Counted from the first letter of the stretch, positions 16,433 through 25,664 are shown. The stretch is DNA of 64,000 nucleotides from Spirulina subsalsa FACHB-351 (GCF_026130165.1 NZ_JAIHOM010000004.1:1-64000), one strand, 5' to 3'. Made by a program: numbers and translations. Notes: generated by a model not told the origin, from the sequence alone.

Positions 16433-17629
16433 TCAAGAATGGGCTTCCGGGGGATGTTCCGCCCCATTTTCTCCCCCTTGAGCAGGTTTGTGATGTTGGA
16501 AATGGCGCATCCAAGACATTCGACTTGGAACCGGAGTCCGGGCTGGTTGTAGACCTTGCAACACATCCGACAGTTGCAGCCCTTCAAGGTGTTTCGTTTC
16601 CCGCAACTTGTGCCACACCGAGCGAGACATTAACAGAGTGTGTTCGGTGCGTTCTGCCCCCAACTTCTCTAAATACTCTTCCCGTTCCGGTTGATAGTCC
16701 GCCGAAGCGAGGAGGAGAGTTTGAGGAGAGATATCCTGCACCGCCAGCGCCATCTGAGACAGCAGTTCAGGATAAAGCCAAGTATAGGCCGGATGCACCG
16801 TTAACTGGGCTTTATGGGCCTTAACCCCATTTTTAGTAATTTTTAAGTCAAAATAGCCAATGGCTGCCTTGCGTTGGGGTTCAAATACATAACCCTGCAC
16901 TCGTTCTTGTTGATTGAACCATTTTTTCAGGTTATCCAGTAAAGCCTGCCAGAACGGGGTTTTAAAGTCCAGAATATGGCGGTCAAAGACTTGACGCAAA
17001 AGAGGCGGCATGGACACTGTATCCAGTTGATACAACAATTGAGCGTCCGCGTTGCTGACTGGGAGTAAATTGGGGACAGTGGGAGGGGTTGCGGCGAGAT
17101 GCTTTAATAGATCCGGTGCGATCGCCCAGTAGGTGAGTTGAGCTAAAGGTTGAAAGCCATTTTGTCGGTAAATCCCCAGACTTTCATTATCATTCACATT
17201 CACCTCTAACAACCAAGTGCGCGCTTCCCAAATGGTTTCTAAACAGTGCCGCAACAAATGAGAACCCACATCTTGAGCCGGGATCAGTTTCTCACCAGCC
17301 GGAAGAGCCGGATTGACCAAGATTTTCTCCACCCGCCAAGTCGTGCGCGTGCGGTTGAACGGAGAAACGTGAATTAACCCATAAATCACCTCGCCCCTCG
17401 CCGCCACATATAAACAAAAACGATCCTGAGTAGGGTTGGGGAACAGACGCAGCAATTTTAACAAACCATACCACTGGCGAAAGGCCATTAGGGTTTTGCG
17501 GAGATGGTTGGCTTGTTTCTCGTGGTCGTCGGCCAATACCTGATTAACCAGTTGTTCCACCCCATCGAGATCACGGAGTTGCAACGGGCGAATTTCTAGA
17601 TTGAGGTCTTTGATCACAGATGAGGTCAT
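16433..17629 (-). CDS. GNAT-like acetyltransferase, cyanobacterial type
   Basis: The 398-residue protein has an N-terminal GNAT domain (about residues 10-175) containing LNEVNVNDNESLGIYRQNGFQPL-like features: WLLEVNVNDNESLGIYRQNG is the acetyl-CoA end of the fold. The C-terminal half (about 195-360) is another mixed alpha/beta region, perhaps a degenerate second GNAT. The substrate is unknown. The C-terminus is proline- and histidine-rich. It converges on proA and stands alone. Confidence 0.7.
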   Translation of the reverse strand: MTSSVIKDLNLEIRPLQLRDLDGVEQLVNQVLADDHEKQANHLRKTLMAFRQWYGLLKLLRLFPNPTQDRFCLYVAARGEVIYGLIHVSPFNRTRTTWRVEKILVNPALPAGEKLIPAQDVGSHLLRHCLETIWEARTWLLEVNVNDNESLGIYRQNGFQPLAQLTYWAIAPDLLKHLAATPPTVPNLLPVSNADAQLLYQLDTVSMPPLLRQVFDRHILDFKTPFWQALLDNLKKWFNQQERVQGYVFEPQRKAAIGYFDLKITKNGVKAHKAQLTVHPAYTWLYPELLSQMALAVQDISPQTLLLASADYQPEREEYLEKLGAERTEHTLLMSRSVWHKLRETKHLEGLQLSDVLQGLQPARTPVPSRMSWMRHFQHHKPAQGGENGAEHPPEAHS

Positions 17630-18038
17630 AGAATTCCCAAATGCCTGCTAAGAGCGACGAGAGAGCCAAGAGAGGGAACAGAAGGGGCGGATTTCAGACC
17701 TAAAGGCAATCTGTCACACCCACTTATCTCACAGCACTCCTATGCTCTCATTCTAACGGATTTCACCCAACAGGCAGGGTTCGTAACAAAAGATACGATT
17801 GACTCCTCTCTCCTTAGTCTCAGACCTGACTCAAAGTAAAGTATTGTGTACAGATGTAAACTATTGTTTAATAAACTGTGGTGTCATGCTATCTCCAGTC
17901 AGGATAGGCAAACTGTTATCAACCATTGAAATTCCCATTCTAGATGTTACGCAATTCCCCGCCCCCACTGCCCCGAGTTCAGAGCAACGAGCAGTTTGGC
18001 GGGATGAACCACTCAGATTCAAGAGGTTTGCATTTTAG
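17630..18038. other. Spacer upstream of cruF
   Basis: A 79-codon frame (17799-18038) ends one base before cruF, but it starts with TTG, shows no family pattern, and I treat it as chance. The spacer should contain divergent promoters for the GNAT gene and cruF. AAGAGG at 18018-18023 may be the cruF ribosome binding site. Confidence 0.45.
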
Positions 18039-18965
18039 ATGAAAAAACTTGTTATTGCTGAACGCTCCCTGCTCGTTGGCCATATTATCTCGATGGTATT
18101 TGGTTTAGCGGGCTTACTGATCGTCCTCCCCAACGCTCAATTTATTGCTAGTCTGTCAGAGTTTGGCCAATTGGTCTTTCGCTGGTCAATGGCTGGAGGG
18201 GGTGCCAGTTATATGGTTTTAGCAACGGCGGCGGTAGCGATTTATGCTTACCGCCTTTTTGGTTTACGTCGTTGTTTAACCTTCATGGTGCCGGCGGTGT
18301 TCCTTTCTTTAGGAAGTGAACTTTTAGGCACCAGTACCGGATTTCCTTTCGGTCATTACCGTTATTTAAGTGGTTTAGGCTATAAAATCGCGGGTTTAGT
18401 GCCGTTTACTATTCCCTTGTCTTGGTTTTATTTAGGGTTTAGTGCCTATCTTTTAGTTCGTGTAGGTCTAGAGTCTCGTGGGGTAGCCACTCGCTGGAGT
18501 TTAATCAGTGCGATCGCCTTGGGATCCCTACTCCTGACCTCTTGGGATTTCGTCCTCGACCCCGCCATGAGCCAGACTAGCGTTCCCTTCTGGATTTGGG
18601 AGCAACCGGGCGGATTTTTCGGGATGCCTTATCAAAATTTTGCCGGATGGTTTGGGACTGGTGTTGTGTTTATGACGGTTGCCACCCTCTTATGGCCGAA
18701 AACCCCCCTCAATCTCTCCCGTGAACAATTGATCTTTCCCCTCGTGGTTTATGTGAGCAATTTAATTTTTGCCACGGTGATGAGTGTTGGTTCTGGTTTC
18801 TGGATTCCCGCTCTGTTAGGCTGGGTGGTTGGGGTGATTCCCGCGATCGCCTTTTTCACCATTGCTAAATCTCGCAGCGACGTTTTAGCCGAAAACCTAC
18901 AAGAAAGCGTCTTACAGTCCCGTTCTCAGCAATCTCCTACCTTTCCAGCCGGACTGGTTAAGTAG
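18039..18965 (+). CDS. cruF: Carotenoid 1',2'-hydratase CruF
   Basis: Membrane protein of 308 residues of the CruF/CrtC-like (DUF422) family, with about seven hydrophobic segments and conserved acidic and histidine positions in GSELLGTSTGFPFGHYRY and TSWDFVLDPAM. CruF hydrates the psi end of gamma-carotene-type intermediates on the way to myxol glycosides (myxoxanthophyll). The usual partner CruG glycosyltransferase is not adjacent. A 14-bp hairpin follows at 18978-19037. Confidence 0.88.
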   Translation: MKKLVIAERSLLVGHIISMVFGLAGLLIVLPNAQFIASLSEFGQLVFRWSMAGGGASYMVLATAAVAIYAYRLFGLRRCLTFMVPAVFLSLGSELLGTSTGFPFGHYRYLSGLGYKIAGLVPFTIPLSWFYLGFSAYLLVRVGLESRGVATRWSLISAIALGSLLLTSWDFVLDPAMSQTSVPFWIWEQPGGFFGMPYQNFAGWFGTGVVFMTVATLLWPKTPLNLSREQLIFPLVVYVSNLIFATVMSVGSGFWIPALLGWVVGVIPAIAFFTIAKSRSDVLAENLQESVLQSRSQQSPTFPAGLVK

Positions 18966-18977
18966 GGTCTGCTGAGA

Positions 18978-19037
18978 AAGCCCGATTTCTGAATCAATCT
19001 GCCCATTTTAAGGCAAAAATGACCAGAAATCGGGCTT
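18978..19037. terminator. Long terminator hairpin between cruF and Rieske gene
   Basis: AAGCCCGATTTCTG (18978-18991) pairs perfectly with CAGAAATCGGGCTT (19024-19037). An inner TGCC/GGCA pair is present. It serves both convergent genes. Confidence 0.75.
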
Positions 19038-19086
19038 CTTGGTGGGAGCAAAAATCAGGAATCCTAGAACAACCTAGCCACTCCCC

Positions 19087-19512
19087 TTAAATCACGCGAG
19101 CTAGAATTTCATCCCCTTCTACCTTCACCTCATAAGTTGGCAAAGAATCCATTGCCGGTCCTTTTAAAACTTCCCCCTCGGGACTATATTCAGCCCCATG
19201 ACAAGGACAAACGTATTTCCCGGCTTCTGAGTTCCAATCCACAGTACAACCGTTATGGGTGCAGGTGGGATTAACCGCTAGGAATTGCTCAGGATTACTA
19301 GGATTTTCCACGATGGAAATACTACCGATGGGGGAAGATTCATCCAGTAAATGGCCTTCTGCATTAAGGGCTGTCACCGTTGCCACCGCTTGGAATTCCC
19401 CCGGTGTGGCGGTAGTGGTTTCCTCATTATCCGAACAAGCGGCGATCGCAACCGGGAGAAAACTGGCCACAAATCCAACCCCAATCCAATTTAAAAAGTC
19501 TCTACGATTCAT
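19087..19512 (-). CDS. Rieske 2Fe-2S protein, PetC3-like
   Basis: A 141-residue protein with a twin-arginine signal (NRRDFLNWIGVG) leading to AIAAC, so it may be a lipoprotein or cleaved at that cysteine. The Rieske cluster motifs CTHNGC and CPCHGAEYS are intact, with two Cys and two His ligands. Size and architecture match the small PetC3-type Rieske proteins of cyanobacteria, which sit in the cytoplasmic membrane and do not replace PetC1 in cytochrome b6f. No petA or other partner is adjacent. Confidence 0.85.
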   Translation of the reverse strand: MNRRDFLNWIGVGFVASFLPVAIAACSDNEETTTATPGEFQAVATVTALNAEGHLLDESSPIGSISIVENPSNPEQFLAVNPTCTHNGCTVDWNSEAGKYVCPCHGAEYSPEGEVLKGPAMDSLPTYEVKVEGDEILARVI

Positions 19513-19592
19513 AGTTTTTACTCGATACTACTTCAGTTCAGGATCACTCCAGTCCCTACTATAACGTTATATAAAAAAAGTGGATTGATTGA

Positions 19593-22088
19593 CTAGCCAT
19601 GATCTATTTTGCGGGGAGAATGATTGGTAAAAAAATTGACCACATTCCGACTATTAGCAACATAACGATTGCGACCTTTCGCTTTAGCTTGATACAAACA
19701 ACAATCCACCGAAGTCACAAATTCTTGGGGGGACAGATGAGGCTCAGGAATAATCGTAGCCAATCCCATGCTTACCGTTACCCAAGAACTAATTGAAGAT
19801 GCACTATGGGGAATCTGTAAATCTGCCACTTGAGTCTGAATTTTTGCCGCAATTTTTTGGGCTTGCTCCAGGGGAGTATTCGGTAAAATTAGCGCAAATT
19901 CTTCCCCCCCATAACGTGCCACGAGATCACTATTTCGACTTAATGAATGGGTTAAAGCCTGGGCAACTTGTCTCAGGGCATCATCTCCCGCTTGATGACC
20001 ATAGGTATCATTATAAGGCTTAAAAAAGTCAATATCGACTAAAATCAAAGATAACGGGATTTCTTCCTGCTGTCCGCGCTCCCATTGTCGATAAAAATAT
20101 TCATCAAATCGCCGACGATTTGCCACGCCTGTTAATCCATCCATACAGGCTAATTGACTCAATTCTTGATTAGCTTTTTCCAGTTGATGATAGAGACAAG
20201 ATTGTTCAATAGCAATGGCTAAATGATCAGCAATTTCCTGAGCGACTTCGATTTCATGGGGACTCCAGCCTTGTCCTCTCTGGGGAGAACGCATCAAGGT
20301 TAAACTTCCCCACAGTTGATCATCATAACTCAGGGGAATGAGTAACCAAGCCCCCCCAAAGTTTTCGTTCAGGTTTTTATTAATCGGATCATGTAAATGA
20401 CTGGTATCATCAAGTTGAACAATTTCTAGGGTTTTTAGACGGGCTGCAATGGGATTATTTTCATCGTCAATTTTCTGCCCAAGCAACGAAGAAAACTCAG
20501 CCATTTTACGATATTCGGCCACATGAACCCAAACTTTTTCTTGGATACGGTATTCAACAATAACCACCCGATCAACAGCGAGTAAATCTCCGAGTTCATT
20601 CACGACGGTTGAAAAAATTTGGTCTAAATTAAGGGAACGGCGCATTGTTTTGACAACCTGATGAATGGCTTGTTCCCGTTGGGCTTGATATTGGGTTTTT
20701 TCGTAAAGTTGACTATGTTGAATCGCAATTTCTAACTGATTGGCGAGGTCTAATAACAAGCCCATTTCCCACTCTTCCCACTGACGGGGGGCTGTACAAT
20801 GATGGACAACTAATAACCCCCACAATTCTTGGGCTAAAAAGATGGGTAGGACACAATAGGCCTTCACTTCAAGCTGGCGCAATAATTCCACATGACAAAG
20901 ACTTAAAGGGCTTTGCTCAATGTTGGGATGTTGAATCAAAACTCGTTGATTGCGGGATAAGTCTTCAAAGGTTTGGTGAATACAAACATCGGTGAAATAT
21001 TCTCCTTGAATCGACAGCCAAGGGGATACAACGGACTCAGCGACGACTTGCCCTTGATGGGGGTCTAAAAAGCGAAAAATCGCCACTCGATCGGTGGCGA
21101 AAAGTTGACAAAGTTCAGCAACTGTGGTACGCAATATGTCATCTAAATGAAGAGTACGGCGTAAACTTTGGGTAAGGCTATAGCTTAAACGTTGACGGTC
21201 AGCTTGTTGCTTGAGTTTTCGTTCTACAATGAGGCGATCGCGAATATCCCGAGCAATGGCATGAATCCAGCGCTGTTCGTCAATTTCAATCCAACCTAAA
21301 CGCACCTCCACAGGCATTAAGGTGCCATCCTTGCAGCGATAATGATCCATCTGGCGATGTACTTGACCCGTTAACAAACCAGTCCGGCACTGTTGGGGAT
21401 GCCAACGGGAGGTAATCAAGTGCATGGGAAGGTGTAATAACTCCTCCCGACTATAACCGAGAAAATCACAAGCCGCTTGATTGGTGTCTAAGACAAACCC
21501 CATTTCATCATAAATCAGGAACACATCGGCCGCTTGCTCCACAAACTGCCGAAACCGTGACTCGCTGTGCTTTAAAGCCTTCTCCGTGGTCACTAAACGA
21601 CTAGCGGCTAATCGTAAGTCCATTTGTTCTATTACCAACTCCCCCAAAGCGGCCAAAATCGCGCTTTTTTCCTCGTCTAAGGGGTGGGGGTGATAATCCA
21701 TCACACAGAGAGTCCCTAAACGGTGTCCCGTGGTGGTGCAGAGGGGACTGGCCGCATAAAAACGTAACTGTTTCTCGGTTACAAAGGAATGATTGCACCA
21801 GATGGGATGTTCCAGCAAATCGGCTACCCAGTAGATACCTTGAGTAAACATGGCCTGACCACACCAACTCCCCTCTCGATCTAATTCTGGGGGATCAATA
21901 CCTTGCCGAGACTTAAAAAAAATGCGATCGCGCTCCACCAGACTAATCAAAGCAATCGGCACATTCAGAACACGAGTCGCCAAAACAGTGATGCGGTCAA
22001 AAACCGCTTCCGGGGGAGTATCTAAAATCTGATAACGATACAACACCTGGAGACGCTCATGCTCATCCGGCGAGGAAAAATGAACCAT
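19593..22088 (-). CDS. Multi-sensor diguanylate cyclase (GAF-PAS-GAF-GAF-GGDEF)
   Basis: A protein of 831 residues. Order: GAF (about 20-165), PAS (about 175-290; VDVFLIYDEMGFVLDTN), two GAF domains (about 305-460 and 480-630), then GGDEF (about 650-815). The active site is intact (ARYGGEEFALILP), and RNSD five residues before it is the product-inhibition I-site. It should therefore make cyclic di-GMP under feedback control. The third GAF, with phytochrome-like text, lacks an obvious bilin cysteine, so light sensing cannot be claimed. Cytosolic; no membrane segments. Confidence 0.92.
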   Translation of the reverse strand: MVHFSSPDEHERLQVLYRYQILDTPPEAVFDRITVLATRVLNVPIALISLVERDRIFFKSRQGIDPPELDREGSWCGQAMFTQGIYWVADLLEHPIWCNHSFVTEKQLRFYAASPLCTTTGHRLGTLCVMDYHPHPLDEEKSAILAALGELVIEQMDLRLAASRLVTTEKALKHSESRFRQFVEQAADVFLIYDEMGFVLDTNQAACDFLGYSREELLHLPMHLITSRWHPQQCRTGLLTGQVHRQMDHYRCKDGTLMPVEVRLGWIEIDEQRWIHAIARDIRDRLIVERKLKQQADRQRLSYSLTQSLRRTLHLDDILRTTVAELCQLFATDRVAIFRFLDPHQGQVVAESVVSPWLSIQGEYFTDVCIHQTFEDLSRNQRVLIQHPNIEQSPLSLCHVELLRQLEVKAYCVLPIFLAQELWGLLVVHHCTAPRQWEEWEMGLLLDLANQLEIAIQHSQLYEKTQYQAQREQAIHQVVKTMRRSLNLDQIFSTVVNELGDLLAVDRVVIVEYRIQEKVWVHVAEYRKMAEFSSLLGQKIDDENNPIAARLKTLEIVQLDDTSHLHDPINKNLNENFGGAWLLIPLSYDDQLWGSLTLMRSPQRGQGWSPHEIEVAQEIADHLAIAIEQSCLYHQLEKANQELSQLACMDGLTGVANRRRFDEYFYRQWERGQQEEIPLSLILVDIDFFKPYNDTYGHQAGDDALRQVAQALTHSLSRNSDLVARYGGEEFALILPNTPLEQAQKIAAKIQTQVADLQIPHSASSISSWVTVSMGLATIIPEPHLSPQEFVTSVDCCLYQAKAKGRNRYVANSRNVVNFFTNHSPRKIDHG

Positions 22089-22162
22089 AACTCAAGCTCA
22101 ATCTGTTATCCTCTAGGATAGTCTAAAATTTGACGACATAGCACCGTAAATAAACCCAATGT

Positions 22163-22603
22163 ATGGACATACAATTTCGTGAATTCAACCCCTTTGATCT
22201 GTGGATTTGGCTAGAATTTGAAAATATTCCCTCCCCCTTGGAACAGCAATATGTCGAGGAACTCTTCAATTCTTGGTTCTATTTGGGCAAATTAGGAGGG
22301 TTCAACGGGGAAAATCTACAGGTGACAGAAACCGGAGTTGATATTAGTTATATGGAGTATAATCCGGCGATCTCAGAAGCCGCTATGATGGCTCCAATGC
22401 ACAATATGAGTGATTTTGAATATGCAGGAACTTGGGGACGTTGTTGGCTGGATTTAGGCACCAGTGATTTAATCGCCGTTGATGTTTTAATTAATGCTCT
22501 GACCCAACTGAGTCGGGAATATCTCACCCTGCGTCAGGTTATTATTGGGGGAGTGAATGAAGATTGGCCAGTGGATCGTCGCAGTGCAGCAATTTTCAAT
22601 TAG
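22163..22603 (+). CDS. DUF3531 family protein
   Basis: A 146-residue acidic protein conserved in cyanobacteria and plastids, with IQFREFNPFDLWIWLEF at the N-terminus and WGRCWLDLGTSDLIAVDVLINAL in the second half, the DUF3531 pattern. No catalytic motif is visible; plant homologs are chloroplast-targeted. It is followed by the structured region at 22621-22937. Confidence 0.75.
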   Translation: MDIQFREFNPFDLWIWLEFENIPSPLEQQYVEELFNSWFYLGKLGGFNGENLQVTETGVDISYMEYNPAISEAAMMAPMHNMSDFEYAGTWGRCWLDLGTSDLIAVDVLINALTQLSREYLTLRQVIIGGVNEDWPVDRRSAAIFN

Positions 22604-22620
22604 CGGAATCCCCCAACGAT

Positions 22621-22937
22621 AACCGCCCATCCCTAGGCTGAAAGGGGACTGTGACCCCAATAAAAGTGAGGTCGTAGGGGAATTTCGGTCACGGCTGTGT
22701 TATCCTACTGTTATCCTCAAAAGGATTTACGGAGAGGCACCCCGGAAGTAACGCCCAAGTTGGAATCAACCAACTAGATTAGTTAACCAGCCTAATCTGA
22801 AGATACGAGTCAGTAGAGGTCAGTGCCGCTCAGTCTGGGAATCCAATTGGATTGGAATGCAGAGCTAGTAATATCTCTGAGAATCTAGAGCGATAAGCCT
22901 AACTTATTGCTCCAGAGGTTCAATAACCAGTGGTCTT
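22621..22937 (+). ncRNA. Highly structured RNA candidate, HEARO/omega-RNA-like
   Basis: At least seven helices can be drawn in about 280 bases: CTGTGACC/GGTCACGG (22649-22694), ATCCT-CAAA-AGGAT (near 22713), AGTTGG/CCAACT (22758-22775), AGATTAG/CTAATCT (22776-22798), TCCAAT/ATTGGA (22842-22856), GAGCGATAAG/CTTATTGCTC (22888-22912) and GGTT/AACC (22917-22928). The ordered motifs CCCCGGAAGTAACGCC and GCGATAAGCC, and the position directly ahead of a reading frame, recall HEARO RNAs (the omega RNAs of IscB systems). No IscB gene follows. Alternative: an unrelated cis-regulatory leader of the downstream gene. Confidence 0.5.
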
Positions 22938-23318
22938 ATGGCTAGACGAAAGAAACAGTTTCCTTGCGGTCACAAGGGGTATGGTCAGACCTGCCACCGA
23001 TGTGCGCAAAAAGAAGAAGATCGGGAGCGGAAAAAGCGGGAGAAAAAATCGTGGGAGGCCACTTTTGCCCACGATGCCATTGACCTGAGTGAACTACCTA
23101 AAAATGTGGTGATTAAAGCTAGACATATTATCACCAGCCTGCAACAACAGCAAGATTATCGCCAATTTCGCGGTAAACGACTGCGCCACGACCGTTTTGT
23201 AATTAGTATTCCTGTCACCCGAAATTACCGTCTGATCTGTCGAGATCATGGCAATTTAGTCATTCCAGAAGCGGTAATTTCCCATGAAGATTACAATGTT
23301 TGTAAGCCCGGTAGTTAA
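22938..23318 (+). CDS. Cys/His-rich small protein with RelE-like C-terminus
   Basis: A 126-residue basic protein. The N-terminus has CGHKGYGQTCHRCAQ, a likely zinc site of the DUF7682 type, then a highly charged helix (about 25-42). The C-terminal 75 residues, with RGKRLRHDRFVISIPVTRNYRLIC, look like a RelE/ParE-type mRNase or toxin fold, though no catalytic set is certain. No antitoxin is evident. There is no Shine-Dalgarno sequence before ATG 22938, and the upstream structured RNA ends ten bases before it, so translation may depend on that RNA. Confidence 0.65.
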   Translation: MARRKKQFPCGHKGYGQTCHRCAQKEEDRERKKREKKSWEATFAHDAIDLSELPKNVVIKARHIITSLQQQQDYRQFRGKRLRHDRFVISIPVTRNYRLICRDHGNLVIPEAVISHEDYNVCKPGS

Positions 23319-23432
23319 ACCGGGTGGCGATGAGGAATCAGGCCTATCTTGTGGCTTCATTTGCCAAGGGCTTATGGAACCTTTTAGACCGACACCCCCC
23401 CTTGAACTGCTCTCAGACCTTCCCCAAGAATT

Positions 23433-24593
23433 ATGCAAATTTATCTGGATTACAGTGCGACAACACCGCAACGTCCTGAAGTGACTGCCCGCATCCAAGA
23501 AGTCCTTCAACAAGAATGGGGCAATCCTTCGAGTCTTCATGCTTGGGGTCAACGGGCGGCTACGGTGATGGAAATGGCCCGCTTACAGGTGGCCCAGTTA
23601 ATTAATGCCCCCCATCCCGAGAGCATTTTTTTCACCTCTGGGGGGACAGAAGCCGATAACTGGGCGATTTTTGGCGTGACACAACAATACCGGACTCCCC
23701 AGCATTTAATTATTTCCTCGGTGGAACATTCGGCGATCGCAGAACCCGCCCGAATTTTAGAACAACAAGGGTGGCAAGTCACCCGTCTCCCAGTCAATCG
23801 CCAAGGTCGGGTCAATCCCCTTGACCTCAAAGCCGCTTTAAAACCCAATACCGTCCTGGTGTCCATCATTTACGGTCAGAGTGAAGTCGGCACCCTGCAA
23901 CCCATTGAAACCTTAGCCCAAATCGCCCGATGTCACAATGTATTATTCCACACTGACGCGGTACAAGTGGCGGGACGATTACCCCTCGATGTGCAGCAGT
24001 TGGGGGTAGATTTACTCTCTCTATCGGGCCATAAACTCTACGGCCCCCAAGGGTCCGGGGCCTTGTATGTGCGGGAGGGGGTACAACTCGCTCCGATGAT
24101 TTATGGGGGAGGACAGGAACAGCGTTTAAGATCAGGAACCCAAGCGGTGCCAACCCTTGCCGGGTTTGGGGTGGCGGCTGAGTGGGCGCTGGCTGAAATG
24201 ACAAGGGAAACTCCTCGTCTACGGGAATTGCGCGATCGCCTCTTTGATCAACTAGCCTGTTGTTCCTACCTCGTCCCCACCGGAGATCGGTTACACCGTC
24301 TCCCCCACCACGTCAGTCTCTGTTTAACTCAAGGGGAAATTACCGGAAAAACCCTAGTCCGGCAGTTAAACCTAGCAGGCATCGGCATCAGCGCCGGATC
24401 AGCCTGTCATAGTGGCAAATTAACCCCCAGTCCCATTCTCAAAGCAATGGGCTATTCCGATCAAGAAGCTTTAGCCGGAATTCGGTTCACTTTAGGCAGA
24501 GAAACCACCTTAGAAGATATTGATTGGACGGCTATGGTCTTAAAACAAGTCCTAGACCGTTTGTTACCGAAATTTGCCTTATCAGGCTGTTAA
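23433..24593 (+). CDS. Cysteine desulfurase, NifS/IscS type
   Basis: PLP enzyme of 386 residues that removes sulfur from cysteine for Fe-S cluster or other thio-cofactor assembly. The PLP lysine lies in LSGHKLYGPQG, the pyridoxal-binding His-Asp in FHTDAVQ, and the catalytic cysteine loop in SAGSACHSGKLTPS, which is the long flexible loop of class I (IscS/NifS) enzymes. No scaffold gene (iscU, sufE) is adjacent. It is one of several desulfurases usual in cyanobacteria. The start ATG 23433 leaves MQIYLDYSATTP at the N-terminus, as expected. Confidence 0.93.
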   Translation: MQIYLDYSATTPQRPEVTARIQEVLQQEWGNPSSLHAWGQRAATVMEMARLQVAQLINAPHPESIFFTSGGTEADNWAIFGVTQQYRTPQHLIISSVEHSAIAEPARILEQQGWQVTRLPVNRQGRVNPLDLKAALKPNTVLVSIIYGQSEVGTLQPIETLAQIARCHNVLFHTDAVQVAGRLPLDVQQLGVDLLSLSGHKLYGPQGSGALYVREGVQLAPMIYGGGQEQRLRSGTQAVPTLAGFGVAAEWALAEMTRETPRLRELRDRLFDQLACCSYLVPTGDRLHRLPHHVSLCLTQGEITGKTLVRQLNLAGIGISAGSACHSGKLTPSPILKAMGYSDQEALAGIRFTLGRETTLEDIDWTAMVLKQVLDRLLPKFALSGC

Positions 24594-24682
24594 TAGAAAC
24601 GTCACATTGAAGCGAAAGACGAAGATCAAGTAAATCCCTTGAAGACAAATCAACAGTTTTATAATAGGTCAAAAGTTCAGTA

Positions 24683-24919
24683 TTATTCCCGCTCCAACGA
24701 TAAGATGGCATCAAGATTGATGTCTTCATCATAGGCCGCGTCAGATTCTTTCACATCAAAAGGGCGATTCATTTCACAACCGATATTATCTGGACTGATG
24801 GCACAACCATAAGGATCGGAAACTTGGGCTCCCATAACGCTTAACAGTACCCCTCCTGATGTAACAGTAATTACGGAGAAAGTCAAGATCAGACTGGATA
24901 CACTCTGAATCATCATCAT
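24683..24919 (-). CDS. Small exported protein, unknown
   Basis: A 78-residue protein with three consecutive start ATGs and an N-terminal hydrophobic segment (about 5-30), then an acidic mature part with two cysteines (CAISPDNIGC), perhaps a disulfide loop. Function unknown. The stop lies in the convergent spacer after the desulfurase gene. Confidence 0.5.
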   Translation of the reverse strand: MMMIQSVSSLILTFSVITVTSGGVLLSVMGAQVSDPYGCAISPDNIGCEMNRPFDVKESDAAYDEDINLDAILSLERE

Positions 24920-25265
24920 TGTTTACACTTAAAGTAATTTCACTGAGTCTTTACTATATACAGGAAATTACGGAAATTCTATAAAGTTATGATGAAGTTC
25001 TGTCCTCGAAAGTTCTGTTTTGTAAAGTTTTGATAAAGATATATAGCGTTCCCATTTGAGTTTTGTCATCCACAAGGGAAAGCAAAGGGAATAGGGAATA
25101 GGTGATAGGGAATAGGCAACAGGGAATAGGGAATAGGGAATAGGTAATAATTATCAATTGTCAATTATCAATTGCCCTGCTCCCCTGCCCCCCTGCCCCC
25201 CTGCTCCCCTGCTCCCCCTCTCCCCTGCTCCCTGACTCCCGACTCCCCGAGTTATTCAGCAAGCC
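24920..25265. repeat. Spacer with dense heptamer/octamer tandem repeats
   Basis: GGGAATA-type heptamers (about ten units, 25085-25145), then TCAATTGTCAATTATCAATT, then CCCCTGCC/CTCCCCTG units (25170-25245). This is the largest cluster of this repeat family in the window. It ends in TTATTCAGCAAGCCC, which on the minus strand reads GGGCTTGCTGAATAA, a motif common at insertion-sequence ends in cyanobacteria. Confidence 0.8.
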
Positions 25266-25664
25266 CTAATTATCAATTCCCCCCTGATACACCTCAACCG
25301 CTTGCTGTAAAACCGATTGAAGGATTTCCGGCTGACAAGGTTTAGAGACACAACGAAAGACCTCGGCTGAGTTCAAGTCCTCCCCCGCTTCTACTAACTG
25401 TTCATCGGAATACCCTGTCAGTAAAATCCGCACAATTCTAGGATATTGATGCTTAATTTTGCTTAACAACTGGATGCCGCTCATTTCCGGCATACTTTGA
25501 TCTGAAACCACGGCTACAACGTCGCTGTCTTGAGTGAGCATTTCTAGTGCGATCGCCGGACTATCCACTTTCAACACCTTAAAAGTCCGTCGGAAGGTAC
25601 GATACAACAAATCCAGATTGTCCTTCTCATCATCCACGACCATAATTTTCAGTTTTTCAGGCAT
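25266..25664 (-). CDS. Stand-alone response regulator receiver
   Basis: A 132-residue CheY-like receiver. The acidic pocket is VVDDEKD, the phosphoacceptor Asp lies in VVSDQSMPEMSG, the conserved Thr in ILLTGY, and the Lys in VSKPC. There is no output domain. The sequence resembles receivers paired with RpfG or hybrid kinases. No cognate kinase is adjacent, but the CheA-type kinase at 29634 is 4 kb away. Confidence 0.9.
   Translation of the reverse strand: MPEKLKIMVVDDEKDNLDLLYRTFRRTFKVLKVDSPAIALEMLTQDSDVVAVVSDQSMPEMSGIQLLSKIKHQYPRIVRILLTGYSDEQLVEAGEDLNSAEVFRCVSKPCQPEILQSVLQQAVEVYQGGIDN

Noticed and set aside
17799-18038. 79-codon frame directly upstream of cruF
   Set aside because: TTG start, no family pattern, ends by chance before cruF; no coding signature.
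22621-22937. tmRNA, SRP RNA, 6S RNA or RNase P RNA
   Set aside because: No tRNA-like ends, no GGTCAGGTCCGGAAGGAAGC-type SRP core, no long 6S rod and no RNase P core sequences.
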